Assembly (NCBI GenBank): GCA_027475525.1
Contig: JAMWFC010000116.1
Span: 678,604 to 742,603 of the forward strand
Direction of reading: 5' to 3'
DNA length: 64,000 nt
DNA from: Macrolepiota albuminosa
Taxonomy: Eukaryota > Basidiomycota > Agaricomycetes > Agaricales > Agaricaceae
Made by a program: the position numbers and the translations under genes. Position 1 is the first letter of the stretch. Each line of letters starts with the position of its first letter. Below, piece after piece: positions 11,281-22,631 of this stretch. The notes under the pieces are model-generated. The model saw only the letters and a list, made by a program, of their open reading frames with translations, made no database searches and was not told the origin of the DNA.

Positions 11281-11540
11281 TGCTGATGTCAGCTACCGTC
11301 TGCTGGCATGCCAGCAGACAGTAGACACTCACGCACCCTCTTCCACCCTTCCCCCTCTTTCTCCCCAGTGCCATCCTCTCCACTCCCCACACTACCTCAC
11401 ACACCACCCCCATCCACCACATGCACTCTGCTTCCCTCTTCCCCTCTGACCTGACATCCAATGTCTGCTACATCCACTGGCGTACCAGCAGACACCCACA
11501 CTCCTCCCCTTCCTCCTTCCCCCTCTTTCTCCCCACCCCC
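11281..11540. repeat. CT-rich imperfect duplication before repeat X copy 2
   Basis: Two imperfect units each run from ccagcagaca through a cytosine/thymine-rich block ending ctttctcccca. I see no gene in it; the open frames reflect low complexity. Confidence 0.45.
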
Positions 11541-12183
11541 ATCCCTCTTCCGCCACCCTCCATGCTCTCCGAGATGCCACCCCATGTGGCAGACACCCAT
11601 GCACCCTGTTTCCTTCTCTCCCGCCCTGATGCCAGACGATGCCGGATGATGCCGGGAGTTGCCAACAAATACCAGCAGATATCCAGTAAATGCCAACAGA
11701 TGCCAGCAGATGCCAGTGGGTCATGACGGATGCCAGCTGATGGCTGCTGATGCCAATGCCCCTTTCAAGCCACAAAAACTCTTTTGGGAGGTATGCCACC
11801 CCCCTTCTACCTTAAAAAATCCATACGAGAACCTGCAGAAACATAGGTGGGCATCTGTTCATTGTGTTATCCAATCTTTGAATCTATCCATTAGTAATAG
11901 ACCTGTGGTGCAATGGTTAAATGTGCGTTCTGTTGCTGGAGGCTTTCCCAAGGCTGGAGGTTTGATTCCCCCCCACAGGCATACGGCGAGCAAGATGGGT
12001 TATTTTTTTTTTAGTCCAACCAGCCCCCATGGACCTGCGTAGGCCTCTGTGGATGTCTGCTGGTGCCCTGTGCAGGCCTGCATGGGCCCACATAGGTTTG
12101 AGTCCATCAATGTATGTCTGCGTGGATGTCTGCTGATGGCTTGTGTAGGCCTGCGTAGGTTTGCAGGGCCCTTTTGTGGACGT
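11541..12183. repeat. Repeat X copy 2, left part
   Basis: Aligns with 546-1264. It stops exactly at the LTR of the outer gypsy element and resumes at 34789. The tRNA-like core is at about 11900-11985. Confidence 0.75.
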
Positions 12184-13114
12184 TGATGACGCCCAAAGTT
12201 TGGTCAGAAACAAATATAACAATAGTGTTACCATACCAAAAGCTTGCGTTGGGCGCGCTAAAAGTTATGTGAGGAGTCCCGGGCAGGTCCCAGAGAACGC
12301 ACCTATGAAAATAAAGTGTAGTCGGTAACGGGGTCAGCAAGTGTTAAGCGCTAAGGTAAAGCGCCTAGGGAAGAAGCGGTAAGTGAACACGGCAAAGGTA
12401 AGCGGCAAGAACACCGTAAGCTTAGCGAAGTCTAAGTAATGTTAATGCCTGCTGTAGCTGCAAGGCGCGAGTGTGTCGAGTGTTAGCGAGAGTCTGCAAC
12501 TGCCGACAAGTTTGACATTGCCGACCGTAAATGAGGTCTTGAGCATAAGGGAGACTGAAGTAAGGAGAGCAGGAAACTCTGTTCTGTCTGGTTCTATGAT
12601 ACAAGTCGGTAAGTACTTTTATACTACAATGAGTTCACTGTCGCCAGTGGCCAATGACACCAAAGTGCAGTAAACTAGAAAATTTTATAGGGGTAGCTCC
12701 AATGATTTCAGATCCCTACCGTCCATTCAAGACCTTTAGCGACGCCAGGTGGCAGATCGCGACGCTAAACCATCAATCCATCACCCTTCTGTCTGTCAGA
12801 ACACCTAAGCGATGTCAGGCGCCAAATCGGGGTGCTAAGCGGTGTCAGATGCCAAAGTCAAACGCCAAGCTGTCCATCAGTTTTTGATAGATCATCAGGC
12901 TTCTCCTTAAGCACTGTCGTCAGTGACTAATGCCATCTGTCAGTTGTCATTCTGTCTGCCATCGGCGCTATCATTGATCAGATCTGCTTCTTGCCATACC
13001 TGGCCATCAAATATCGCCAAAATTGGATAATTAGCACACACTAAGGGATCCTAAGCCTGTGCCGTGTTGCCGTAGCCTGCCGTTGATGTGCTGATCCTGT
13101 ATGGTGTCCTATCA
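12184..13114 (-). repeat. LTR-a: 3' LTR of the outer element
   Basis: 931 bp, pairing with 33858-34788. The two share the variant agaaacaaatataacaatagt, whereas the inner pair has agtaacaaatgtagctgggg. Confidence 0.9.
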
Positions 13115-13123
13115 TCTCCCCCC
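13115..13123 (-). promoter_or_regulatory. Polypurine tract of the outer element
   Basis: GGGGGGAGA on the minus strand lies immediately 5' of the 3' LTR. Such a tract primes plus-strand DNA synthesis in LTR retrotransposons, and its place fixes the element's orientation. The 79 bp from 13115 to 13193 is the piece of outer internal sequence cut off by the inner insertion. Confidence 0.75.
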
Positions 13124-13193
13124 AACTGAAAAATTGACTGTCCTCAGTCACCAAATAAGGCTACCGTTACCACTTTTGTGACAAGTGGTCTGT

Positions 13194-14197
13194 TGATGAC
13201 GCCCAAAGTTTGGTCAGTAACAAATGTAGCTGGGGTGTTACCGTACCAAGAGTTTGCGTTGGGCACGCTATAAGTGATGTGAGAAGTCCTGGGCAGGTCC
13301 CAGAGAACACGCCTGTGAAAATAGGGTAAAGTCGGTAACGAGGTCGGCAAGGGTAAAGCGCTAAGGTAAAGCGCCTAGGGAAGGAGTGGTAAGTGAACAC
13401 GGCAAAGGTAAGCGGCAAGAGTACGGTATGCTTAGTGAAGTCTAAGCATCGATAATGCCCGCCGTAGTTGCAAGGTGCGAGGGTGTCGAGTGTTGGTGAG
13501 CGTCTGCAACTGCCGATGAGTTTGACGTTGCCGACCGTAAATAAAATTCTGAGCATAAGGGAGACTGAAGAAAGGGGAGTAGTGAACTCTGGTCTATTCG
13601 TCTGATGGTGATTGTACAAGTCGGTAAGTACTTTTATACTACAAAGAGTTCGCCGTCGCCAGTGGTCAAAGAGCGGTAAACTAGAAAATTTCATAGGGGT
13701 AGCTCCAACAGTTTCAGATCCCTGCCGTCCATTCAAGACCCTTAGCGCCACCAGGTGGCAGATCGCGGTGCTAAACCATCAGCCCATCACCCTTCTGTCT
13801 GTCCAAAACGCTAAGCGATGTCAGGCGCCAAATCGAGGCGCTAAGCGATGTCGGACGCCAAGGTCAAACGCCAAGCTGTCCGTCAGTTTTTGATAGATCA
13901 TCAAGCTTCTCGCTAAGCGCAGCGATGTCGGACGCCAAGGTCAAACGCCAAGCTGTCCGTCAGTTTTTGATAGATCATCAAGCTTCTCGCTAAGCGCTGT
14001 TGTCAGTGACTGATGCCATCTGTCAGTTGTCATTCTGTCTGCCGTCGGCGCTATCATTGATCGGATCTGCTTCTTGCCGTGCGCGACCATCAAATATTGC
14101 CAAAATTGGATAATTAGCGCGCGCTAAGGTATTTTGAGTTGGTGCTGCGTTGCCGTCGCCTGCCGTTGATGCGCTGATCCTGTATGGGGTTCTATCA
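13194..14197 (-). repeat. LTR-b: 3' LTR of the inner element
   Basis: 1004 bp as assembled. Subtracting the 77-bp duplication gives 927 bp, exactly the length of its partner LTR-c. Confidence 0.9.
13844..13997. repeat. 77-bp tandem duplication 6 (probable assembly artefact)
   Basis: agcgatgtcggacgcc... recurs at exactly +77 inside LTR-b. The other three LTRs of the family lack it. Confidence 0.95.
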
Positions 14198-14206
14198 TCT
14201 CCCTCC
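14198..14206 (-). promoter_or_regulatory. Polypurine tract of the inner element
   Basis: GGAGGGAGA on the minus strand directly precedes the 3' LTR. The 170 bp from here to the ATG at 14368 must also hold the promoter of the plus-strand gene, unless the LTR supplies it. Confidence 0.75.
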
Positions 14207-14367
14207 AACTGAAAAATTGACTGTCCTCAGTCACCAAATAAGGCTACCATTACCGCTTTTTGTGACAAGTGGTCTGTGCATTCTTGAGATTTCGTTTATA
14301 GTCCTGGCGCATACGTTTGCACTTCACCTCTCCTCCCCATCTTTTATCTGGCGCTCTATTAAAAAAA

Positions 14368-16763
14368 ATGTCCTTCCGCATTCCAACTCCGCCCCCCGTT
14401 CCATCCCGTGAGGCTCAAGATGCCGCCTCCGCCTACATCGCTAAGGTGACCAATTTCATCAAGCGCATCAAGGGTGTGGGTGCGGAGGCGCCTTCAAACT
14501 TGGTGATTGCGGTAATGAAGTTGCTAGAGTGCTGGTACGAAGTTTGTGTCCTTGGCGTAGGCTGGGACAGGGAGATCGAGGTGCGGGAGTGGTGCCGAGC
14601 CCGCTATGTCGACAATCGTGGCGCCGACTGGTTAGCGCCGTTTTCTCGCTTTGTAAGTGCTTTTAGTCCTTGCCATGTCGCTAGCTGATTGGGTTCCTAG
14701 GCGCCTCCTCCTGTCCCCACCATTGAGGACGAATTGGAGGATATCCTTTCGGGTGCCTTGCCGATGACGGTAAGCGTGCCTGCGCCTGAGTAAGTATTCC
14801 TAACCCATTCTTTTTGACTTAGCTTTGGTCTGACTTGTCGCCCCATAGTAAACAGGAGGTGCTGGCGCCCTTGGCATGGATGCAGGTGGAGAAAGAACTC
14901 TCTACTGCCGCCTCTCGTGACGCTAAGGAGATTACAAGGGCGCTAGAAGAGCGTGCACGTGTGCAGGCATTGGCGGAGGAGATGGAGGAGATCGATGGTG
15001 GGAGGGCGCCAGTCGCCAAGGAACAGAGCAAAGTTTCGCGCGCCGGCAGTGCACAGAGCCCAGCACTGCCGGCTAGCAGGAAGGGCTCCCCAGTAAAGCC
15101 GGGTAAGGCTTTGAAGAAAGTGAGTTTTTGCTCTTGCCGCTGCCGCGCCACGCTAACCACTGTTTCCAAGTCTCGCAAGGGAAAGGCTCCCCAGTACGCG
15201 GTAAGTGTTCTTTTTGGACCTAGGTGGTGTTTACTAACCTATGTCTGCAGGCGCCAACGCAAAGTTCCTTCGACGACAAGGAACTGAAAGGTTTGCTTTT
15301 GCCGTGTCGGGAGGAGGCGGTCCTTGACGAGGGGCAGGAGGCCGGGGTTGTAATGGAGGAGATGAAGGGGAAGAAGACTGTTTCCCTGGCAACCCAGCAG
15401 GCATTTAAGGAGGCGCGGGGAGCAGTAAGTGGCTTTTCCGTCTCATTTATTCTATTGCTGACTTGTAGTGCTAGTGTGACAAGTGCTGGGTGGACAACGA
15501 CCCAGAAGGCTGCTGGTTCCCGACTGGGGCCCAGCCGTGTTATCGTTGTGGCGCCCTCAAGCGCGCTTGTACTATCGACGGGGCGAAGAGTCGCGAGCGT
15601 GGCGGCGCGCCAGACGCTCTGGTTGAGAAAACATTTTCGCGTGCTGTTTTGGTCAGGAGGGCAAGGGAGTTTGTGGAGGGTCAGAAGCAGAAGGTCGCTG
15701 CCGGTGGAATGGCAGTAATTGGACGGGCCTCCTTGGCGTTGCCGACACGCCAAGGGGATGGGTCAGAATCTGTCGGCAATCGAGGCGCCGGCGAGCGCCA
15801 AGGGACTTCGGTCCCAGAAAAACGACAAGCCCCTTCCCCAAGCAAGGGGAAGGGCAAAGCAAAACGTCCTCGCGTGGTCTCGTCGTCGCCTTCCCCCTCG
15901 CCAGCGCCAAAGGATACCGAGATGGAGGACCTCGAGAAGGCGTTGGCGGCGAGTCGCCTGCCTCCTCGCGATCCTGAGGCAGGCCCAAGTGGCCTTTTGT
16001 CGCCCATTCATTTGGCGGCACGGTCCCTTGGTGAGGAGCAGGAGGAGGCAGAGCGGGAAGAAGCCCCCGCCGACATCGAGATGGGGGATGAGAAGGCAGA
16101 GGGGGCGGCAACGGGAGGGGAGGAGGATGAAACCTTGGCGACGCAGCGCCAAGGCGACGACAAGGTGGTAGCGGGAGAGGGTGAGGGAGCCGAAGGAGTC
16201 GCCAGGGAGGAACCTGAGTGGCGATGGCTGCCGCCTTATGGCAACGTCGCCCCTTGGGAGGTGTCAGATCCTGAGGACGTCGCAGGGCTGGAGCCAAGGC
16301 GCCCCGTGATCGCCAGGATTAATCCTGCCTGGACCCCTCAGCCGCAGCCGACAGTGACTGGCGACGCCTTTCAGTGGCTAGGTCAGGACCTCGTTTATCC
16401 GGTGATAGCGCTAAATCCTCGCGAGATGCTGGAGCGGTATTCGAGGAGGGCGGCAACGATGGCGACGTCGATGGAACGGGAACGGGGACAGCTCATGGTG
16501 CTTCGCTTGCGCTACTCCAACTTGGGGCGCAGCCTGCGCGTTCTGCAAGATTACCAGGACGACTGCCAAGCCGCCATGGATTGGCAGACCGCCAACAACA
16601 TCTTGCCGGGCGACCTTTTACCACTTCGTGACTCCTCTACTGCCAAGCCGCCATGGATTGGCAGACCGCCAACAACATCTTGCCGGGCGACCTTTTACCA
16701 CTTCGTGACTCCTCTTTGCCGTTGTCAGATAGTTCCCTGCTGTTGGAGGACGATAGTAATTGA
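14368..16763 (+). CDS. Antisense accessory gene of the inner gypsy element: Zn2Cys6-like cluster and helical tail
   Basis: Six exons: 14368-14652, 14701-14769, 14823-15119, 15171-15200, 15251-15424 and 15475-16763. All introns are 48-53 bp, start GTAAG or GTGAG, end in AG and are phase 0. Exons 1-5 have the same lengths (285, 69, 297, 30, 174) as in the copy at 23653, while intron lengths differ, which argues for real splicing and past selection on the protein. Exon 1 is helical. Exon 6 opens with a cysteine cluster at 15475-15570, CX2CX8CX8CX2CX6C (CDKC, then CYRC and ALKRAC), close to the fungal Zn2Cys6 fold. A long Pro/Lys/Glu-rich segment and a helical tail near 16430-16590 follow. The 77-bp duplication at 16562 shifts the last 40 codons; without it the protein is about 688 residues and ends like its paralogue. 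It lies tail to tail with pol. Function is unknown; DNA binding or control of the element is only an inference. Confidence 0.8.
16562..16715. repeat. 77-bp tandem duplication 7 (probable assembly artefact)
   Basis: actgccaagccgcc... recurs at exactly +77. The related copy at 25915-26000 lacks it, and removing it brings the stop to 16761-16763 in frame. Confidence 0.95.
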
Positions 16764-16932
16764 GTGGACCTTAGCGTAGAGTGGCCGCTGTATATATTTT
16801 CTTTTGCCGTCGTGTTATATAAATGTTTTTGCTGCCTCCTTGCTGAGTGGACGGATAAGTCTTATAATCTGAGTTAGCGCAACAACAAAGAGCAAGGAAA
16901 GTAAGGCAAAGAGAAAGCAAGCGGTAAGTATT

Positions 16933-19900
16933 CTAAAGTAGGTTTTTAGCAAGAGCAATAGTATGTGAGGGTCGATGTAGTACTGAACCATCTAATTCAC
17001 AGAGCACATAAGCGCCTCCACGGTTATGAGAGATAACTACCAAGGGTCCTAGATAGCGCGGGCGCATTTTCTTGTTGTATGAGGTCTCGATTTTGGAGTT
17101 GCGCATGAGCACTAGCGCTCCTCTCGGGAAGTTGTAATCTTTGATGGTAGCGCTATGCTCGGTCTCGAATCGCAGGGCTGCTTGGCGACGGGCGCTAAAG
17201 ACTACCTCGTGGAGTCGCTCTAAATCTTCTTTCCTTCGCTGGAGATCAATAGCTCGTCTGGCGATAAGGTCGGTAGTCGCTAAGATGCTGTTGGGTGCTG
17301 GCTGAAGGTAGGTTGCTTCTATAATGTCGGCAGGGAGTAACGGATGGGTGCCAGTAGCCACGTAATAGGGAGAGCAACCCATGCGCTTACGAATGGTAAC
17401 TCTTTCCGACCAAAATACTGAGTAAGTCGCTTCACTCCAACGAGACTCGTCGCCATCAACTGCCTTAAAGAGCGCTTGCCGAACGTCAAAGTGTGGTCTC
17501 TCTACCAGGCCATTGGCGCGCTTGTTGTAGCCAGATACTCGAATATGATGTATATTGTATTTCTTGGCGAGGTAAGTTAGCGCTTTGATGATGGGTGCAC
17601 CGTTATCCGTGACGATCTCTCTTAGCACTCCCCAACGGCAAATGACGTCCTCAAATAGCCACTTGGCGACCGCCTCGGTATTTTCTCTTTGGAGCATTCA
17701 AAATTCAGGCCAGTGGATTAGCGAGCAACAACCTTGAATGATGTACTTGTAGCGACCAGACTTGGGCATATGCATGGTATCGACGTAGATTTTGCTGAAG
17801 AGGGGAGCTGGCATTGCAACGGTTGGCGGGATGAGCACTTGGCACGTTTGTTGAATTTGACAGAGGTGGCAGGTCCTGATGTACCAGGCGATGTCGGCAC
17901 TAGCGTGTGGCCACCAGAATCGTTCTAAAAGAGAAGCTTGTGTAGCGTACAGACCTCTATGTCCTAGTTTGTCATGCATGGCACGCAAGACTCTTAAGCA
18001 ACTTTCTGGCTTGATGATTAGCTTGTGAGCGCCATCTCGATTTTGTCGCCAGAGTCAGTCGTTGGTAAAGAAGAAATGGGTGGCATAACGGATAAAGGTT
18101 GCGTATTGTTCATCGGTAAGGCCTGCGGGTTGCTTGAGGTCTTGTAGCCATTGTTCAACGATTAACAAGCGACTGTCTTCTGCCTTTGCTTTGGCGGATC
18201 GGGGGACGGCATCGTAGGTCAAGTTTTTGCTGTCTTCTCTTAGCAGATGTGGTTCTTGTACGACTTTTACTGGAGGCGAGTTTTGACTGAAGATGCTTGC
18301 CGTGTAGAATGTGAGGGGTGCGCTAAAGGTCTCGTGGCAGTAAGGGACAATGGGATGTAGAAGGATACTGGTGGGCTGTTGCCGCCCTGGTAGGGGAATA
18401 GGCTGTTGTATAAGGTGCACAAAACCATGTAATCTGTTGATCCAGTCCTCGAAATCGCTATCAGCCTGTGGATCCACTGCCGGGTCGCCAGGCTGCCGTG
18501 GTCGCCTAGAAAGTCCATCTGGTCCGTGGAAAGAGCTCTTGACGTGAACCAGTTCAAAGTGAAACATGAGGATAGCGACTACCCACCGGTTCATACTAGC
18601 GGATGGCTGGATATCGGGATTCTGCAGCATGCCTTTGATGTACCTAGCGTCGACTTCAACAATCAGGTTCCGCACGCCAATCAAATACATCTTTAGCGAC
18701 CGGAAGGCTTTGAAGAGTCCATAGAGCTCTAGCTTAGGCTGACTGTAGCGAGACTCTCTGTCGTTTAGCGTGATAGACCCAAAGTGATTGTAACGTCGCT
18801 GTTTCTGATTGTCGCTAAGGCACTGGCACAAGAAGTAGCCAACGGCAATATACGAGGTATCCACCGCCAAGATAACAGGGTCGGCAGAAGTATAATCGAT
18901 GGCGACTAGGGGCTTGGCATCTTGTAGGGCTTTTACTAAGTCTCGTTGTGCGGTAACCTGGTCTGGCCCAAATTCGAAGGGCTTGTTGGCACGGGTGAGT
19001 CAGTTAAGAGCATGTGCGCGATGGGCAAAGTTTTTGACAAAGATCCTGAGAACGCCAACGGTGCCAAGAAAGGCGCGAACTTCAGATAGGTCACGGCAAG
19101 GACCCCATCGCTCCAAGAGTGCTAAGCAAGACTCGTCGGGAACACGACCGTCGGGAGTGCAGATGTGACCAAGTATTTTGAACCTTGGCGCGCAAAGGAG
19201 GAGTTTGTGACCGCTAAACGTACCACCGCTATACTTCATACGTTGGAGGACTCGGTTGAGAAGCAAGAAAAACTCCCATAGCGCTAAGCGAATGTTGGGG
19301 TTCTCGGGATGGGTCGCCGGTAAGCCGTTTAGAGGCTTTGTCTTGCTTAGCGACGAGATCGGTAAGGACGTTTAACTCATCTTTGGTCAAGAACCCTGTG
19401 TCATGCTCCTTGGCGAACTGCTGCTGGCGTTCTGCGGTAAAACGTCCTGTGGGCTGAAAGGGTGGCGGATTCGGTGATAAGGTCGGCATGTTGGCAAGAG
19501 GGTCGCCAATGATCTGGCGCTCGATTCTAAACGTCTCGGGAGAGTGCGTAGCGATGGGCTTTGTTTTAAGCGCAACTGGCTTATATTTCTTTTTAACTTG
19601 AACCCCTTTCCTTTTGGGAGCGTTAGCTTGGTTATATACAGAAGTGGAAAGGGGAACTGTAGCCTGAGGAGCGGCAAGTCCAAGAACGGCAGGAGACGAG
19701 GCTCCGGGAAGGGTAGTGAGATAGGTATCTGTAGACGCAGTATTCTGAAAAGATTCGGAAGCGGTAAGGTACAAGTAGGCAAGAGAGGAGTCGGTAATAT
19801 TTTGATTTTTCTGGGAAATCTCTGCGTCGGTAGCGGGTAAAGTAGTTAAAACGTCTTCGGCAAGAAAAGCAGTAGACATAACATTTACAAGACCAGTTGA

Positions 19901-20037
19901 TTGGTCATATTCTAGCGTTAGCGCCACATCTCCGTGATCATCGCCAATCACCTCCTCGATGGTCTGTGAAAACACCTGTGGGGTCGTTCGTTGGCGTGTT
20001 GGTCGGTAAACTCCGGCGGCTTAGCTAGGGCGCCTTT
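16933..20037 (-). pseudogene. pol of the inner gypsy element: RT deleted, RNase H and integrase present
   Basis: Minus-strand fragments run from the gag end at 20037. 19229-19975 is the linker upstream of RT (FTAERQQQFAKEHDTGFL); at about 19335 it jumps to the RT thumb/connection (LQRMKYSGGTFSGHK, 19000-19266), so the fingers and palm with the catalytic Asp pair are missing. RNase H follows (VDTSYIAVGYFLCQ, 18055-18870), then the integrase: the zinc-binding part (HRGLYATQASLLERFWWPH, CHLCQ) and the catalytic residues in VDTMHM, TDNGAP and NGLVERPH. A TGA at 17698-17700 replaces the CGA that is intact in the outer copy. The last 50 or so codons present in the outer copy are lost by a deletion near 16970. 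It cannot make its own reverse transcriptase. Confidence 0.85.
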
Positions 20038-22248
20038 TCATTGTCCCCTAGGGAATGTTGGCACCGTTCGTCGGATTCTGGAATTGGGGTCGCTGATTGT
20101 TAGTGTCATCTCGTCGTCGGTAACAGTCTTGACGACTGATCGTGCCAAGACGTCGAAAGGTCTGCCGAGTAGTAAGTCGTATGCCGGGGAGCGTAAAATG
20201 TGTATCTGAAGATAAAAAGTAATGTCACCAAGGGTGCAAGGCACATTCTTGGTGAGGCCTAGGGATCTGTCCACTGTACCGTTAGCGCTCTGCATGTTTA
20301 GTATCACCGTAGGGTCGTAAATAAGGCCTAAATTGTTAGCGACTTCCGCTGCCATAGAAATAATTTGAGAACCGCTATCCACGATTGCCTCTACCTCGTG
20401 CTTATTGTCTACGGTTAGCGCAACAGAGCGAATAGCGTGTGATTCTTGGGTGACAGTAAGGATTGCTGGGTCTTCTCCATGGTCTACTGACCTAAGATAG
20501 GTCTCTACAGGGTCCACAGAGGTGGCGTTAGCGATGGGGTCGGCAGGAGAGTCTTGAGTATCCAACAAGTCGACGGTAACAGAAAAACCAGGTAGGGCGT
20601 CGTCGAGGTCCTCGACCTTGGCAATGGTTGTCGCCAAGGGACGACGAGGAGTAACTGCGGTTTTGACCTGATTGCGAACGTCAGGAGCAATACTACAAAG
20701 TTCTTCAACTGACAAAGTGACGGCGGTTTTCATAATGCGGCTAAATACGTGGTTTGATTTTTTGATGTCGAAAATTGGGGCGGTAGGTTGGTAACCACCT
20801 TCAGGACGTTTCTCAGGAGCGGCAAAATTTCGTTGTGCGGGAGCGTGATAACGGTCGGGAATCCCTGAGTAGGGATGGAGAGGCGGCAAAGGCGGTTCGG
20901 GAGCGGTAGCGGACGACGATGGTTCTGGAGTGGTAGCTGGCAGTGCTGCAGGAGCAGAAGTCGGTGGCTTACTAGCAGGAGGCATTGGCTTGTATCCTTT
21001 AAGAGGTTGTTTGGGCTGCTTAACTTCAACCCCATCAAACACCTGATTCTTCAGCGAATCCAATTCCTGTTGTAGCTTGGCGATTCGCTCTTCCCACGAG
21101 AAAGTAGGGCGGTTGCCAACGCTGTCAAAGTGTAAGACCTTGTGGATCATTTGTTGTTGGGTCGCCTGTTCAGGGTCGGGGTTGGCGTTGCCAGAAAGCG
21201 TGCCGGTAACGATTTGTCCTGGGTTGCGCCTATGCCATTCATCAACTCGCTCCTGGAAGGACTTCTTGTCCGGGTAGTTGGGAATGGTGGCGCCAGAGGT
21301 AAGAACTATCTTGCCGTCGATAGCCCTTCGAATTCTCCCTTGCCGAAGATAATTCTCTAAAGTCGCGCAGCGTCCTCTAGTCATGGTATGGCCAATTTCC
21401 CCACAGAAGTGGCAAGGGCCAGGTGCGGGTACGTTAGCGGGTTGGTTAGCAGTGAGGTTGGTGGTAATCATGGTTTCAATACGTGTCATAGCGGAAGCGA
21501 CAGCGGCGGTAATAGCAGCATTGAGTTCCTCTTTCTTAACGAAGTCGGTAGTAGGAGGCGGGATGGGAATAATACCGTTAGTTCGCTCAGGGGGTGGGCT
21601 CATCCTAGCATGTGATATACCAACGCCAGTGTCTGTTCCCTTGAGAACCCATTTACCAGCTTCAAAGACGTCGGCAATGTTATAGGGCTCGTCAGGGTGA
21701 TGGGCCTGATGAACTATCTCTAGGCGACAAGCAATACGAGTCCAAAGCGAAGTTGGAATGCCTTGCTGAAATAGGCGACGCTCCTCGTTAATATAGAGCT
21801 TGCCGTTCTGCAGAAGCCACCTAGCGATTTTCTGGAACTCACGGTAATATGTAGAGAATGTGCCAAGCGAAGATGTGCCGTTATCGAAAGATTCTTGTAC
21901 TAGTTTCTGCAACTCGTTTACCGTGTATCGGGTAGCCTCCTCTGCGCCAGGGTACAGCTGGATTACTGCCGTCTTCCAGTCCTCATACGAAGCACCTTGG
22001 GCTGGAACTGGCGGGGCGGCAGGAACAAAGGCGGCAAATTCGGTCAAACCTGTCCACGTTTCTGCCGTGTCATACGATACGTATCTTGCCGCGTACTCCT
22101 TCATCTGCGTGTGGTCGGTAATGTTACAGTCTCTGAATAAATACTCTAATTCCTTGAAATACTGGGAGAGCTCCTGTGGCTTGGTCTCGTCCCATTTTGG
22201 TGCCGAGAAGTGGTTGCGTGGCAGCATGCACTGGACTTGTTGTTCCAT
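20038..22248 (-). CDS. Gag and aspartic protease of the inner gypsy element
   Basis: An intact 736-codon frame starting at 22248. Residues of about 20-230 form a gag-type helical region (ELSQYFKELEYLF, LYPGAEEATRYT). A zinc knuckle at about residue 279, CHFCGEIGHTMTRGRC, has spacing CX2CX4HX6C instead of the usual last X4. A long Pro-rich linker follows, then a retropepsin-type protease with DSGS near residue 624 and the downstream LLLGRPFDVL. It packages element RNA and cleaves the polyprotein. The leader between the start codon and the 5' LTR (22249-22610) is about 380 bp. The outer copy of this gene is broken by a LTR and stops, so this is the only intact gag in the window. Pol follows after a stop, perhaps by frameshift or from a separate initiation; I cannot decide. 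Confidence 0.88.
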   Translation of the reverse strand: MEQQVQCMLPRNHFSAPKWDETKPQELSQYFKELEYLFRDCNITDHTQMKEYAARYVSYDTAETWTGLTEFAAFVPAAPPVPAQGASYEDWKTAVIQLYPGAEEATRYTVNELQKLVQESFDNGTSSLGTFSTYYREFQKIARWLLQNGKLYINEERRLFQQGIPTSLWTRIACRLEIVHQAHHPDEPYNIADVFEAGKWVLKGTDTGVGISHARMSPPPERTNGIIPIPPPTTDFVKKEELNAAITAAVASAMTRIETMITTNLTANQPANVPAPGPCHFCGEIGHTMTRGRCATLENYLRQGRIRRAIDGKIVLTSGATIPNYPDKKSFQERVDEWHRRNPGQIVTGTLSGNANPDPEQATQQQMIHKVLHFDSVGNRPTFSWEERIAKLQQELDSLKNQVFDGVEVKQPKQPLKGYKPMPPASKPPTSAPAALPATTPEPSSSATAPEPPLPPLHPYSGIPDRYHAPAQRNFAAPEKRPEGGYQPTAPIFDIKKSNHVFSRIMKTAVTLSVEELCSIAPDVRNQVKTAVTPRRPLATTIAKVEDLDDALPGFSVTVDLLDTQDSPADPIANATSVDPVETYLRSVDHGEDPAILTVTQESHAIRSVALTVDNKHEVEAIVDSGSQIISMAAEVANNLGLIYDPTVILNMQSANGTVDRSLGLTKNVPCTLGDITFYLQIHILRSPAYDLLLGRPFDVLARSVVKTVTDDEMTLTISDPNSRIRRTVPTFPRGQ

Positions 22249-22610
22249 AGCAACTGTGTTGGCAAGTTCGGTTAGCGGTGGTGGGGAAGGAGTTCTAGAG
22301 GTTGGCGACGGGGTAAGCGAAATGACGAGTTGAGAAAGAGGTGTTAAAGGAGTGCTGGGGGTAACTGGTTGCGGTACGGCAAGGGGCGACGCTAAGAGGT
22401 CGTCGGTGCTAAAGTCGACGGAATGCGGGAAGAGATCAGGAAATGCGTCTACAGTGGCGTTCTGTAGTTCCTGTGCTAGAGAGAGACCCGGTAAGGCACC
22501 AGGTGGTTGTGGAGTTGATGGGTGGGAAGGAGCAATGCCTTCTGCCGACTGCTCTAGCAGGCGGCGCCTACGCTGGAGATGGGTTTCTGGCGGAATTCTG
22601 CCCTAGAGAT

Positions 22611-22628
22611 CCCTCGCGGTGGGCTCCA
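22611..22628 (-). promoter_or_regulatory. Primer-binding-type site of the inner element
   Basis: The minus strand reads TGGAGCCCACCGCGAGGG, three bases from the 5' LTR. Starting with TGG it would pair with a tRNA 3' end; I do not identify the tRNA. Confidence 0.6.
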
Positions 22629-22631
22629 ATT

